Positions 21,250-32,787 of a stretch of 64,000 nt of DNA are shown one piece after another. The translations under genes were made by a program, and so were the position numbers. Numbering within the stretch: position 1 is the stretch's first letter; each line of letters starts with the position of its first letter. Below the pieces are notes generated by a model, which saw nothing but the letters and a program-made list of their open reading frames with translations, did no database searches and had not been told where the DNA came from. Where the stretch lies: positions 7,703,001 through 7,767,000 of the forward strand of contig OU015652.1 of assembly GCA_907165275.2 (NCBI GenBank), given 5' to 3'. The DNA comes from Zygaena filipendulae. Lineage: Eukaryota; Arthropoda; Insecta; Lepidoptera; Zygaenidae.

Positions 21250-23321
21250 ATGGCGGCTAATGAAATTGACAGGTTAGTAAATAATAGCAATTATATTATT
21301 TAGACAAAAAATTGCTGGTAAATGTGGAATTTTAATGTTAAAATGAACACGAATAAGCCATTAAATGGCTTTATTATCAGTGATCTTAATTCGTTACAGT
21401 GGTTTTATGGTTTATTCAATATTTCAGCAACTTGAAGCCGTCGAGTGTCGCTATCATTAGAGAGGTATACGATAGTGAAAATGCCCACATTAAATTTGAA
21501 ATGGAATTGGAAAGGGCACTTGAGGCCGGTGTTAGCATTATAGTCATCGAACCAGAGCTGCTCGGCGAAGAAACGGCCCGATGGATTTACGCAGGAAACC
21601 TCTTCCACAAAGTGTCAGTGTACAGTGGACTCTTCAGCATTGCTTCAGGTACCTACTATCTTTGCAACAATAACATAACATTGCTATTTAGGAACAACGG
21701 CTAATGTTAAAAATCCATGTTGTTATCCTGTAGTAGCAATAAAATTTTGAATTTTAAATGTAAACAGAGTATAATAATATGCTACTCTCTTTCCACCTAA
21801 AATGAGACGTTAATGACGAATAGACAATCCCCTCTGCCTTAAATTGGCATGGCTCATACCATCCTTCTTGTGTTCATATTTTCTTATCTGTATTAAGACT
21901 GACAGATTTTTTATTGGTATGTTGCACATATGGAATCTCCTTGATTAAATGCATCTAAGTCTTCCCATGATGACCCAAAACTACACCATGATCAGTGTTG
22001 CTTTGATTCACACAATTATTGAAAACTTTTCATAATATAGGTTAAGATATATATATCTTTATATGTATACTAGCATGTTTCACCAGCGTGAGTTTCAGAA
22101 TCCCCACAGAAGTTACTCCTTATAACATCAGCTATCTGCTATCTATAGTTTCACTAAACTCCCGTTAAAATCGGTCCACCCGTTTCAGAGATTAACTAAT
22201 AAACAGACAGACAGAAATTTAAAAACTTGGTTTTTTTATGTAAACTTATACCGTATTTATTTACCGTTTTTGCATTTAGTGAAAAGTTGTTAATTTGGAA
22301 TTACTTGTATATTGTATATAAATAACTAACTAGCAGCCCCGCGCCGGTTTCACCCGCTATAATTTCGGAGTTCCCGCGGGAATTCCGGATTACAATATTT
22401 ACTTAGGGATACTTTAGCTTTCTAATGGTGAAACATTGACCTACTTATGCTACTCTTAGAGCCCACCCACACGGTGCGACGCGGCTCAGGTACGGCGCCT
22501 GAGCGGCGCCACTGCGGTATATTACATACAAAAATGCGTTGTGGCCACGCGCTCCGGCACCGCGCCGCGCTCGCATCGGAGTCGAGACGAGGCGGGGAGG
22601 GGAGTAAGCGGCTCGCTGTTGTTTGTCCTGTTCTGTCACGTAGCGATGGGCATGCCTACTCTTTTTGTCGCCGCTGCGGCGTCGCGCTGCACGTGTGGTC
22701 GCCAATGTGGCGAAATGGCTTGCGGCGCGGCGCCGCGCCGCATTTTGTGGGTTGGCACTTAGCAGCCGGTGGGTCGTGAAATAATATATTATTATTTATG
22801 AATATTATTATATACATATATATGTATATTATATAAATATTCTATTCTAAAATACCAAAATAAATGGACGTATCAAACTCATTGACATAAAATTAAATTA
22901 CCTAAAATTCAATTTGATGTTATCTTGATAAAAAATAGTAGTGATTCCCCAGTTTAGGGTTTGTTAGGTGGGTGGCGATCCAGTCAACTTTGAGAACCAT
23001 TGCTTTAGAGTGTAAAGCTTAATTATTAATATTCTTTCAGGTTTAGCATGGAGATCACTAGCTTGTGCACCGTTTGGTTTTATATCAATACTATGTGCAG
23101 GCTGTTACACATTGGCATGGCAATGGGATCCATGCTGTAAATATCAAGAAGAGAAAAACCGTCGACACTTGTCAACTTTACCAATGTTGAGTGATCTTAC
23201 ATCTGCATCACCTGTAGTATTAGTGCGCAAAGACAATAAAAATAAAATAATATTACATAACACAGTGTCAATAGCTGCTACTGCTATTTGCTTATGGAGA
23301 CTGTATAATATATTGAAATAA
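21250..23321 (+). CDS. TMEM11: Transmembrane protein 11 homologue (TMEM11/PMI)
   Basis: Exons are 21,250-21,272, 21,428-21,648 and 23,041-23,321. Together they make 525 nt, 174 residues plus stop, with GT-AG junctions and matching phases. The protein has the family hallmarks: IIREVYDSENAHIKFEMELE near 17-36, ETARWIYAGNLFHK near 56-69, two hydrophobic segments near 72-82/88-105, then WQWDPCCKYQ near 108-117 and SPVVLVRKDN. TMEM11 (PMI in Drosophila) sits in the mitochondrial inner membrane and shapes cristae. Vertebrate forms are about 190 residues, so this is slightly shorter at the N-terminus. Intron 2 holds a Harbinger-like MITE. Confidence 0.95.
22077..22400 (+). repeat. CCCGCGG-type fragments in TMEM11 intron 2
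   Basis: A degenerate copy at about 22,072-22,230 ends in CAGACAGACAGAAATTT. A second fragment starts near 22,333 with a GGTTTCACCCGCTATAATTT block. Neither is complete. Confidence 0.55.
22459..22758. mobile_element. GC-rich Harbinger-like MITE with TTA duplication
   Basis: TTA at 22,456-22,458 and 22,759-22,761 flanks a 300-bp GC-rich element. The left end GAGCCCACCCACACGGTGCG and the inverted right end GTGCCAACCCACAAAATGCG form imperfect termini. A 3-bp TWA duplication is typical of PIF/Harbinger elements. The many short open frames across it are GC-rich artefacts. Confidence 0.6.
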
Positions 23322-23689
23322 ATCTACCATTTGAACATTATAAACAATTGATTGTGAGATAGGTAAAAATATAGTGCTTATTATTATGCATAATTTTTAA
23401 TAATTTAAGTAGTTAATTTGTCAATATAAAATAAAATGCGAAATAAAATAGTGTTAGAATGACAAAACTGTGTGAATAATATATTAATTATCCTTATTAA
23501 AACAATAAAGGTTCTCACTCAGAACATTTCGATGTGTACCTATAGGTTTTTAAATTATAAGAACAGCAGCATAAAGCTTATAAGTTAACTGAATATAAAG
23601 GTAGTATTATTTGAAGGAAAGAAAAGGAGTTTATGGGTCCTCAAATAAAAGGTACAAAATAAGAGACAGAAAAATAGAAACTTAACAAA
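23322..23689. other. TMEM11 3' region
   Basis: AATAAA-type signals occur just after the stop (23,319-23,324) and at 23,503-23,508, so the transcript probably ends within about 200 bp. No other feature was seen. Confidence 0.5.
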
Positions 23690-24430
23690 TATTATGAAGA
23701 AGATAAAAAGGGGTGCTATCAAATCATTCATTTGCTTTCAGAAAGCAAAATTTGAAGAAGTGGAACTGATGATGAAGACCACAGGTGGTCATCGGAACTA
23801 CTCAACAATAATACGTATTTTTTCACGGGTTTCGATCGGACCGATTTGGAAAATAGTTTTTTTGTTTGAAAGGGTATACTCTCAAGTTGATCCCATTGTC
23901 ACCAAGTCGAGATTTGATAATGGGATCTTGGAGAAATCGAAGAAGCTCGTCAAAAATTATAGGCACACCTATAGCGATTTTTGTATTCTTTATAGTAAAT
24001 CGTTTATTTACTTTCGGAAAGCAAAATTTGAAGAAGTGGAACTGATGATGAAGACCACAGATGGTCATTGGAACTACTCAATAATAGGTATTTCACGGGT
24101 TCCGATTCGTTAATTTTAATATGGTTTCTAAACAATTTATGCTCGTCACAATCTATATGGCGAAGTGGAACTGATGGTGATGTACTCTTCTTAACAATTA
24201 ACGTCCCTGCATCGAGAAAATCAATATTTTGTAAAAGGTGATGAGCAGTTGACATTAGGCTACTGTAACTTAAATAAATTACAAACCTCACTCTCTCTCT
24301 CTCACTCACTGAAAAGCGAGAAATAAAGAAAATTTTAACAAAAAAAATAAAACTGACTTCCAAAAACAAAAAACTAAAAAAAGCTAAAAATAACAAAATA
24401 CCGATTTAATCCCAAAGACAAAAATACACG
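23690..24430 (+). mobile_element. CCGACTTCC-terminated repeat, copy 2 (rearranged)
   Basis: The block GAAGTGGAACTGATGATGAA with its flanks appears twice (about 23,755 and 24,035), an internal direct duplication not seen in the other copies. The 3' part ends with a single arm of the terminal hairpin (24,345-24,430); the second arm is missing. Confidence 0.65.
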
Positions 24431-24766
24431 TAATATTATATCCCAGTCCAGTATATATATTATTATTACTCTGAGCCAGACCCCAGAAAAAAAACAAGTG
24501 CTTAAATAAAATATCTTGTTAGAAATTATTTTATTTATAGGTATGGTGTCAGATACCTACTGTGACACTTGGTGAAAAAAGTCTTCATAACAACCCCCAG
24601 TCCATATTATTACTCTGAGTCAGTCCCCAGAACAACGAAAACAAGTCCTTAGATAAAATATCTTGTTAGAAATTATTTTATTAATAGGTATGTCATAAAG
24701 CTTTATAACTATAGCCCAAAAAAGGTCTAGTACCTACCGACTTTCATTAAAAAAAAACTACTTACG
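24431..24766. other. Direct repeat downstream of the SDR gene
   Basis: A unit with TATTATTACTCTGAGYCAG, TAAAATATCTTGTTAGAAAT and TATAGGTATGT-like words occurs twice (about 24,458-24,552 and 24,605-24,695). It lies in the 3' flank of the dehydrogenase gene. Its identity is unknown. Confidence 0.5.
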
Positions 24767-27700
24767 TTATTCAACAAAAGTTTTGTTTGCCCTTTTGGCC
24801 ATTATATAAAAATAAAATGCTGGCGAAAAATATCTTACAAATATAGCAAACTTCCCTATAAATTGACTGATAACCAATTCATCTTCTTTATTGGCTATTG
24901 AGTTCAAAATTTTTTCGGCAGTGTACTCTGGTGTGAATCCAGCAGCAGTATTCTTGTCCATTACTAAAAAAAAAAAAAGGATGTTTAGTGGAACAGATTT
25001 TTTTTATTGCTTATTTTAAGGTTTTGTCGCTTTCATTTCATCCGAAAAAGCGAAAGCATTTCCATAATCCTAACTACATAATATTATAAATGCGAATGTA
25101 AATTTATTGGAATGAAGTTCCTTGTCGCATGGTACGGGCTTGGCGGATAGTGGCTAATTTGCAGTGCTTCCTAACCTTTTCCATATTTTTACCCCTGTGA
25201 CCTATTAGGAAAACCTATTTTATCCCGACCCTAAAATGTTATCAATATAATAATTATTGGATATCGGTCTTAAAATTTGAAAGTAGGTATTTTATATATT
25301 TAAACAACAGGGTACTTGCATGTTTTTTTTTTCAGTCTATTTTAAAGATAGATGGCCTACTTACTTAAACAAAGCAAGAAAAAGAAAAAAAAATATACAT
25401 AAATTAATTAAATAGACCGTTTCAAAGTTCCTACTTTAAACTTTACCGCCGAAACGCGGAATGACGTCACTAGTTCAAAATTACGCCTTGTGATAGAAAT
25501 GTCACTGTCGTATTGATAGGGTCATGTGACACTGACAGACAGATAACTTCAATATCAAAAAGCGAAATTAAGGTTGAACTGTGTCGATTTACTTCCAAAA
25601 GTTCCAGTAAAGAATCGAAATGCATCTTACCGATGCATTTTAAAGTAAAAAACTTCAGAAAATGGAAAATATGCGTTGACTGTATGCACTTAGTTTCTTT
25701 TGACTTCTCTGAAAGAGGTAAATGTTGCCTAAAAAAATAAAAGTGACGTCATGTGTCAAGCTTTGCTGTGATTGGTGTTTCGTTGCAACGTTCCGTTTCA
25801 CAAAATTAAAAGTTGAATATTTTGGAAACTTGAAAATTTTTTAGTAAATCTTTCACGATAACGCTTTTATAAGGCTCTATTTTTGAAATATTGACACAAT
25901 TTCTTATTATAAATTTCATGCAAGTACCCTATTTAGCAAAAATAATAAAAATAATCCACTTCACAAGTGTTAGAGTGATAGTTGGTATTGCTCAGGTCTT
26001 AATTTATTAGGTTCTTCGTTAAGAAAGCAAGAAAGCTGATTTACCCCCGCGGGGGTAATTACCCCCAGTTTCGGAACCACTGGGCTAGAGGCTTCGGCAC
26101 TCGTCTAATATATAACATCTACGTACTATACTATATAAATATTATAATATAACATATATTTTTATTTTGGATTAAATCTGTGATAAAGGTGCATTGGGTA
26201 GGTATTTCTGTTTTTTGAAGTCGGTTGAATTATTTTAAGGTTTGTTTTCTTGCTTTTTAGTGGATCGGTTACATTACATACAGTAGCTACATTCAAAGAT
26301 CATATAATCACTACGTTGGTACATTATAGAATAAAATAGCCTAATATTAGCTGCTATTAACTTTTTACAAAATATTGCTTTTCCCGATGCAGGGAAGTTA
26401 AAGAGGGTACCTGCTTGCATGAAATTTATAATAAGAACTTGTGTCAATATTTCAAAAACAGGGCCCGAGAAGAGCAGAATCGTTAAAGATTTTTTTAAAG
26501 TTATCAATGTTTTCCAAAATATCCAACTTTTAATTTTGTGAAACTGAACGTTGTAACCAAACACCGATCCCAGTCACGCTTAACATGTTACGTCAACTTT
26601 TTGTTTTTTGAAAAATTTACTCCTTTCAGGGAAGGCAAAAGAAACTGAGTGCATCTGGTCAATACATATTTCATTTTTTCTGAAGGTTTTTTACATTAAA
26701 ATGCATTAGTGATATGCATTTGGATCTTTACTGGAACTTTTGGAAGTAATTTGACCCAGTTCAACCATAATTTCGCTTTTGGATACTGAAGTTCCTTATC
26801 TGGCAGTGTCACGTCCCTGTAACACATCTCTATCACAAATTAATAAGGAGAGTAATGGTGTAATTTCTATCTAGTGATATTATTCTGCGTTCTGGCGGTA
26901 AGGTCAAAGTAGGAACTAAAACGCTCTATTTAATTTATTTATGCACATATTTTTTCTTTTTCTTGCTGTGTTTAAGTAGGTCATTTATTATGTCTTTAAA
27001 ACAGACTGGAAAAAAAATCATGCAAGTACCCTGTTCACAAGTTCTCCTTAAACTTCACCATAATATATTGTATTGTACCGAGCATACATTGCTTAGCAAC
27101 TATACTTAAGAAATCGAATCTCAACCGATAATATTAATTACTAGCTGTGCCCCGCGGTTTCACCCGGTGATTTTTGTGTAGTAGATAAGTTGGTTTATTA
27201 TTCTCAACACTAAAATTGCAGTTGACTAAACCGACTAGGTGGTAGTAGACGATTGATAATTGCAAATTGAAATAAATTCGTAAAAAGTATTTTTTTCTTT
27301 CTAAAATATTTTAAAAAAAATCTATGATCGTTATGCTGCAGAGCTAGTATTATTAGAAATCTTAGAAAAAAATTTGATGATAGGCTCCCAGGTAGTAAAA
27401 AATAATGGTACTTATGCATCAAATTTATCACTTGGGTCAGAAAACAAAATAAATATGAAAATAAAATAAAATGGTGTTTATTACTAAATAGTAATAAATA
27501 TCAGTCAGAAATGATGGAAACTACAACCTCTTATGGTAAGTTCACACGCGTGCGTTCAACTCTACATTCAACGTGCACATTCACATTCACGAGCGTGTAA
27601 ACGGTACGCCCGAGCCCGTGAACGCGCCTGTGAACGTGAATGCCGCGAATCGGGCAAGTGTCGGTTTTTTGGCAAAGTTCAAAGGATGAATGTGCGGGCG

Positions 27701-30700
27701 CCCGGTGACTGTTTACACGCGCGCGGGCAGTCAGTCTGTCCCGCGCTTTCGCGACGAGTGGATCTTCATTCAACGTTGCTAAGAAAGTCGCTACGATCGG
27801 ATATTACAATCGTTCATAATTTTGTTCCTTTTTCCAATAAAAATAAGTTAAGCCAAAGGATATGGCAGCAACAACACCGAGATCCTCGCTGCTCGCCATT
27901 CTGGCACTGACTGACACGACGGCGTGCGTGTAAACAGCTTGAATGTCCGCCGGCCCGGGACGGGCTGCATGCCGCGCAGCCCGCCAGGCAGCCCGCCGGG
28001 CTGCACGGCGCGCGTGTGAACGTAGCATTAAAGAATCTAGGTCGACTTAACCTATATCCCTGTATATCTATAGTATAATATATATGTAATTCTATGTAGT
28101 ATATACCACGTTTGCTTGGTTTCCACGACACAAGCTAATAATAGCTTACTGTGGGATCAAGTAGATCTGTGTGTTGTGAAGTAGATTATTACCTATTATT
28201 ATTACTATTATTATACAATATCTACTGGATAAATAAATAAAATTGTCTTTGTGAAACCATTGTTATGTTGCTTATTGCAATTTACAATACTGAAATGGGT
28301 TATGCGACTGCTCTCGCGTTTTTGAGAACGCGGAGCGCGATTACGGTGAATCAAAGCCTGCGGATTTAGTTAGACAATAAACCAGTTACCAGACAACTAT
28401 ACTTTAAATATCTTACTTGAATAAACAATGCAGGGAGAATTTCTATTAAAATTTCAAGGAACTTTATCTTACCTCCATGGTTGTCACCTGAACCACTTAG
28501 AGCATTAATAGATACAGCAGTTTTCACATAACCAGGACTAACAACAGTCACATTTATGTTATGCTGATCCATTTCAGCACGTAATGAATCTCCAAATGCT
28601 TGCATTGCGTGTTTAGCTGCAGCATACGCAGAACGGTCTGGTAGTGCTACACGCCCTTGTACTGAACTGATAAAAACGATATGTCCTTTTTTTAATTGCA
28701 CCATTTTTGGCAGTGCAGCTGGAAATACAGGTTTACGAATTTTATAATAAAACCATTGCTGTGTCTATTTAAACTTTGACACCTATTCATTATTTCATTC
28801 GTTTATACATTATACATACATAAGGTAGGTATGTATATTTTTCAATTCAGTATAATCTTCTTTATAAATAAAAATGAATGTTTGTATGTCTGTCCCCTAT
28901 GCGTTTCGAAACCATTGGTCAGATTGTGATGAAACTTTTTCGGGTTGTTCTGCCTGCGTCTGCAAAGGTTCGTGTAGGGGAGATAAATAGACTGAGAAAC
29001 CTGTCCAGCGATAACTAAAAGTAAAAAATAAAGTGAAGGATTTTTTTTTTAAACAAGCTTTTATTTAAAGTTAATAATAAAAGTTTCAAAGGAAAAGTTT
29101 ATTCTTTTTAGCGCATTAAAATAAAAGCTTGTTTTAAAAGTTTTTTTACTTTAATTTTATATATTTAGATTATATTTATTTTCATTTCATTCATTTATAT
29201 AGATACTATGTGAAATAAATATAGGTAACAAACTTAGAACTCTGTACCTTTAGTCAAATATACAGGTCCAAAGTAATCAATATACATAATCTTTTTATCC
29301 ACTTCAGTTTTTGTATGCAATATGGCACCGCGGTGTGACACCCCACCATTGTTGATCAAAACATCAATGTCACCACAAATATCATAAATTCTTTGAATAA
29401 ATAACTCCATACTATCAAGATCAGCAAGATCCAGTTTAACCACAACTGGCTCTGGACTGGGTACTTTCTGTAATCCGCAAATTTAAACAACCACATTTTT
29501 AAATTGATCTGAGAAGTTAAAATTCGAAGTGATGAGTACATTGGTAGATAGGTACCCTGTTAATAAAACAGCTGAGGACTTTTTCACTTTTTAATATGCG
29601 TAGGTACAGATAATGATATTATATTTAATTATTAATGGAAGGGTAAAATATTATGTGGCAAAATTAGGGCTGCATAACAAATTTTCAAACTTTTCAAACT
29701 TACCAGTTTTTTAGATAAAAGCTCGTCTTTTACTCTGTTTAACTCATGTTCCCTACGCGCTGCCAAAACAACTTTACTCCCTTGGTCATAAAAAGCATGA
29801 GCAAGAGCTTCCCCTATACCAGAACTTGCACCTGTTACAACCACAACCTGTAATAAATCATTTAAAAATTATATTAAATTATAATCTAATCTAATATATA
29901 TAAATCACGTGTCACGTTGTTTGTCCACGATGGACTCCGAAACTACTGAACGGATTTTGATAAAATTTTGTAACCATTCATAAAATGGTCCAACTTAAAA
30001 GATAGGATAGTTTTTATCCCGGAATTCCCGCGGGAACTCCGAAATTACCGCGGATGAAGTCGCGGGGACAGCTAGTAAATTATAATTAATAATAATTATA
30101 TTAAATTATAATTGGTCTGGTCTAGCGTTAGTCAGACATGTTTGACTTTTTATGGTCCAGGTTTTACATAAACAACACAATTCTATCACACAAACACATT
30201 ATTCTATCCAAAAAAAATTGTAACTATTAAAAAACCGACTTACAAAAACACAAAACTGAAAAGCTAAAAATAAAAAGCTAAAAATAACAAAATACCGATT
30301 TAATCCAAAAGACAAAAACACATGTAATATTATTATTGGTTTGTGCTACCACTGATCGGTTTGAATTCGTTGACAAGCCCGCTGGAGTCTGCCCACTTGG
30401 GTTGTTCTGCTCAAATAATAATATTACGTGTGTTTTTGTCTTTTGGATTAAATCGGTATTTTGTTATTTTTAGCTTTTTATTTGTTAGCTTTTCAGTTTT
30501 GTGTTTTTGGAAGTCGGTTTTAAATTTTTTGTTAAAATTTTGTTTATTTTTCGCTTTTAAGTGACTTAAGTAGTTCATAACTTCTCTAAGTTACAATAGC
30601 CTAATGTCAACTGCGCATCACCTTTTACAAAATATTGCTTTTCCCAACGCAGGGACATTAATTGTTGAGGAGTTTTCCTAAATACCTATTATTGAGTAGT

Positions 30701-32229
30701 TCCGATGACCATCAGTGGTCTTTATCATCAGTTCCACTTCTTCAAATTTTGCTTTCGGAAAGCAAATAAACGATTTACTATAAAGAATACAAAAATCGCT
30801 ATAGGTGTGCCTATAATCTTTGACGAGCTTCTTCGATTTCTCCAAGATCCCATTATCAGATCCAGACTTGGTGGCAATGGGACCTAATTGGGAGTATACA
30901 CTTACAAACAAAAAAAGAATTTTCAAAATCGGTCCAACCGTCTTCGAGTGATCGGTGAACATACATAAAAAAAAATAACATACATACAATCGAACATAGA
31001 ACCTCCTCCTTTCTGGAAGTCGGTTAAAAATCGAGGGTGCCTAATGTACAGTCCTTCCTAATTTGGTACCTCTCAACATTATAGGTAATTGTTTTGTTGG
31101 CACAATTATTAGGAGTTTCCGAGGGTTGATCGAGATTCACACACACAAAACTGTAACTAGGGATGTCTGTACTGACAGTGTACATACCTACAAAATTTAT
31201 AAAGTAATAGATGTGTGTTAATAATAAACAGAGATGTGCAAAATAGGTTATAAAATGTATTTAAATGCAAAATGCAAATACTTTTTGTATTTTGTTATTT
31301 CAAATACAAAATACAAAATACAAAATAGTTTTTCATTTTATATTTAAAATACTAAATGCAAAATACGTATTTACAAAATGCTTTATTAAAATAAAATACT
31401 TTTAGTTTTAAATTATCTTTATTTTGTTGAAAAGTTTATTTATTTTAGCCAGCTAACATAAATAAACTAAAATTGGTTTCGTTATTATTTTATCGGAAAG
31501 CAAGATAACTTTATTAAAAGTGTAAAAAGAGATAATTCGTTCGTTCGGTTCAACACATTTGGCAACCTAAGTGGCTTGCACAGATTACTACTATTAGCGT
31601 TTTCGGGAACGAAAACTCACCGCACGGTAAGGTGACCGAATAATCCCGAATTCATACGAAAAGAGTCGTAAATAAACGAAGCTGATCAGACCAAGTTACA
31701 TTACATAGTGTTTTATTTACAGTGCTCTTTTATTGTAACAAGATTTTAATTGAAGATTGTAACACATTAATTATTAATTCTTCGATGTTTACAAAACTTA
31801 GCAAAAAGTATTTTGCATTTTCCAAATACAAAATATGTCCTAAAAGGTATTTCAAATAAAATATAAAATGCTTTTCTAAAAAAAGTATTTAAATACAAAA
31901 TGGAAATAGGTATTTTGTATTTTGTATTTTGCATTTCAAATACTGTTATTTTTAAAATGTCACATCTCTGATAATAAACCATAAATTAGTGTAAAATACG
32001 ATTTACGGGCGCGACTGTATCTCATAATATTTACTAAACAATACTCTGATTTTAATGTTTTATAGTAATTATGTAGATATTCAAAGTTTGAGTGACTAGG
32101 TACCTTCCCTCGAAGATTAGCTCTTCTTTTTCTTTGAGATATTTTCTGACCAACTTTGTACAACACTGCTACTATGGATAATGGTAAGCCAACATATTTT
32201 AAACACCAAGAAATTTCAGTGTTTTTCAT
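24767..32229 (-). CDS. DHRS7B-like short-chain dehydrogenase/reductase
   Basis: Exons (minus strand) are 32,104-32,229, 29,704-29,847, 29,248-29,467, 28,473-28,718 and 24,767-24,963. They total 933 nt, 310 residues plus stop, with all phases agreeing. An N-terminal hydrophobic segment (about 10-25) suggests membrane anchoring. The Rossmann cofactor motif TGASSGIG is at 46-53. The NNAG-type motif reads NNGG at 129-132. Catalytic Ser182, Tyr195 and Lys199 are in FISSVQG and YAAAK. The Asn usual in the family's NYFGP motif is Asp154 here. The C-terminal half keeps PGYVKT and the VMDKNTAAG block typical of DHRS7B. It probably uses NADP(H); the substrate is unknown. Confidence 0.92.
25309..25930 (+). 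mobile_element. GGGTACTTGCATG MITE, copy A (SDR intron 4)
   Basis: It starts AGGGTACTTGCATG and ends CATGCAAGTACCCT, 622 bp. It contains two exact TGACGTCA palindromes at 25,462-25,469 and 25,744-25,751. Sister copies are B (26,404-27,032, -), C (35,457-36,123, +), D (57,144-57,777, -) and a truncated E (about 60,190-60,670, -). No protein is encoded. The superfamily is unassigned because a clear target duplication was not seen. Confidence 0.85.
26404..27032 (-). mobile_element. GGGTACTTGCATG MITE, copy B (SDR intron 4)
   Basis: An inverted copy of A, 470 bp away. It is the most diverged complete copy: the left terminus reads AGGGTACCTGCTTGCATG, with a small insertion, and both TGACGTCA sites have decayed. 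Confidence 0.8.
27534..28027. mobile_element. Harbinger-like MITE with TTA duplication and a small transposase-like peptide
   Basis: TTA at 27,531-27,533 and 28,028-28,030 flanks a 494-bp element. The termini are TGGTAAGTTCACACGCG and inverted TGCTACGTTCACACGCG. On the minus strand at 27,804-27,899 a 31-residue frame starts MASSEDLGVVAAISFG and ends after a Lys-Lys-Glu-Gln stretch. Its shape resembles the N-terminus of PIF/Harbinger nucleases, suggesting deletion from an autonomous parent; that resemblance is an inference. Confidence 0.65.
28060..28225 (+). mobile_element. Truncated tRNA-like SINE
   Basis: Only the 3' part remains: TATCTATAGTATAATATATA, CACGACACAAGCTAATAATA and GGGATCAAGTAGATCTGTGT. 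It matches the end of the copy at 44,095-44,310 and directly adjoins the Harbinger-like MITE. Confidence 0.6.
28862..28990 (-). repeat. Fragment of the CCCGCGG-type repeat (distal end)
   Basis: TTTATAAATAAAAATGAATG and ACCATTGGTCAGATTGTGAT match the 1,597 copy. The CCCGCGG end is missing. Confidence 0.55.
29885..30078 (-). repeat. CCCGCGG-type repeat, GATTTATATATA subfamily (SDR intron 1)
   Basis: The mirror image of 9,290-9,530 and 48,610-48,800. It runs from TATAAATCACGTGTCACGTT to GAAGTCGCGGGGACAGCTAG and lies 38 bp upstream of SDR exon 2, within the intron. Confidence 0.75.
30229..31027 (-). mobile_element. CCGACTTCC-terminated foldback repeat, copy 3
   Basis: Read on the minus strand it runs from CCGACTTCCAGAAAGGAGGA to the terminal hairpin (arms about 30,229-30,330 and 30,415-30,520). 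The hairpin spacer is about 80 bp, shorter than in copy 1. Confidence 0.75.
31229..31970. mobile_element. hAT-type MITE with perfect 8-bp duplication (SDR intron 1)
   Basis: ATAATAAA at 31,221-31,228 and 31,971-31,978 flanks a 742-bp element. The left end is CAGAGATGTG and the right end CACATCTCTG. Subterminal regions are filled with AAATACAAAATAC words on both sides, in opposite orientation. No transposase is encoded. The CAGAG end and the 8-bp duplication are standard hAT features. Confidence 0.85.
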
Positions 32230-32787
32230 GGCGATTCGTTTTACAGTTTACTGTTTTTAAATGCACAAAATAACTAAACTTATTTTAAATGTCAAAATAA
32301 AATTATCCCAACAGAGCGTAGAGTGAGTGAGTGAGTGAGTCTCTTATTTGTCTGTGGCGTAGACGGATCACGGAGAGAGAAGTGAGCCTGAGCGAAAACT
32401 CTTTTTTCTTGGTGTGTCCCTTTCGCACAGTTGCCATGTGAAATATATAATAGTACAATGGTAGTAAATTCAAAAAAGCTTTTTTCGCAAAAAACAATAA
32501 TTTTGAGGCATAGATATTTTAAAGTACGACATGTTTGTAAATAACTCGAAAGTATACTATCAATAAATGCAGTAGCATGTAGGGCCAGGCTTTATATTTC
32601 ACGCATTTCATGACATTTCAATATTATGGGAAAGTTTTATTACTTTTCCATGAGGCAACACTAGTTACAATGGTAGCATCCGGCAGCGGCACTACAAAAA
32701 CAATATGGCGTCTACTTTGTTGCAACTTTATGTTTTTAATGCTTTTTTAGTTGAAAAAGTGCTTTTGATTGTGTATTTGATTGCAAA
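32230..32787. promoter_or_regulatory. Shared upstream region of the divergent SDR and THAP genes
   Basis: The two start codons point away from each other across 558 bp, so both promoters should lie here. A GAGTGAGTGAGTGAGTGAG microsatellite sits near 32,322. No unequivocal TATA box or initiator was seen, so this call rests on gene arrangement. Confidence 0.5.

Noticed and set aside
22445..22779. Overlapping Arg/Cys-rich open frames on both strands
   Set aside because: They arise from a GC-rich MITE with few stop codons, and no conserved motif is present.
28366..28472. C-terminal extension of the SDR exon past its donor
   Set aside because: The frame runs on into the intron, but a GTAAG donor at 28,472 joins in phase to the exon at 24,963 that encodes the conserved C-terminus.
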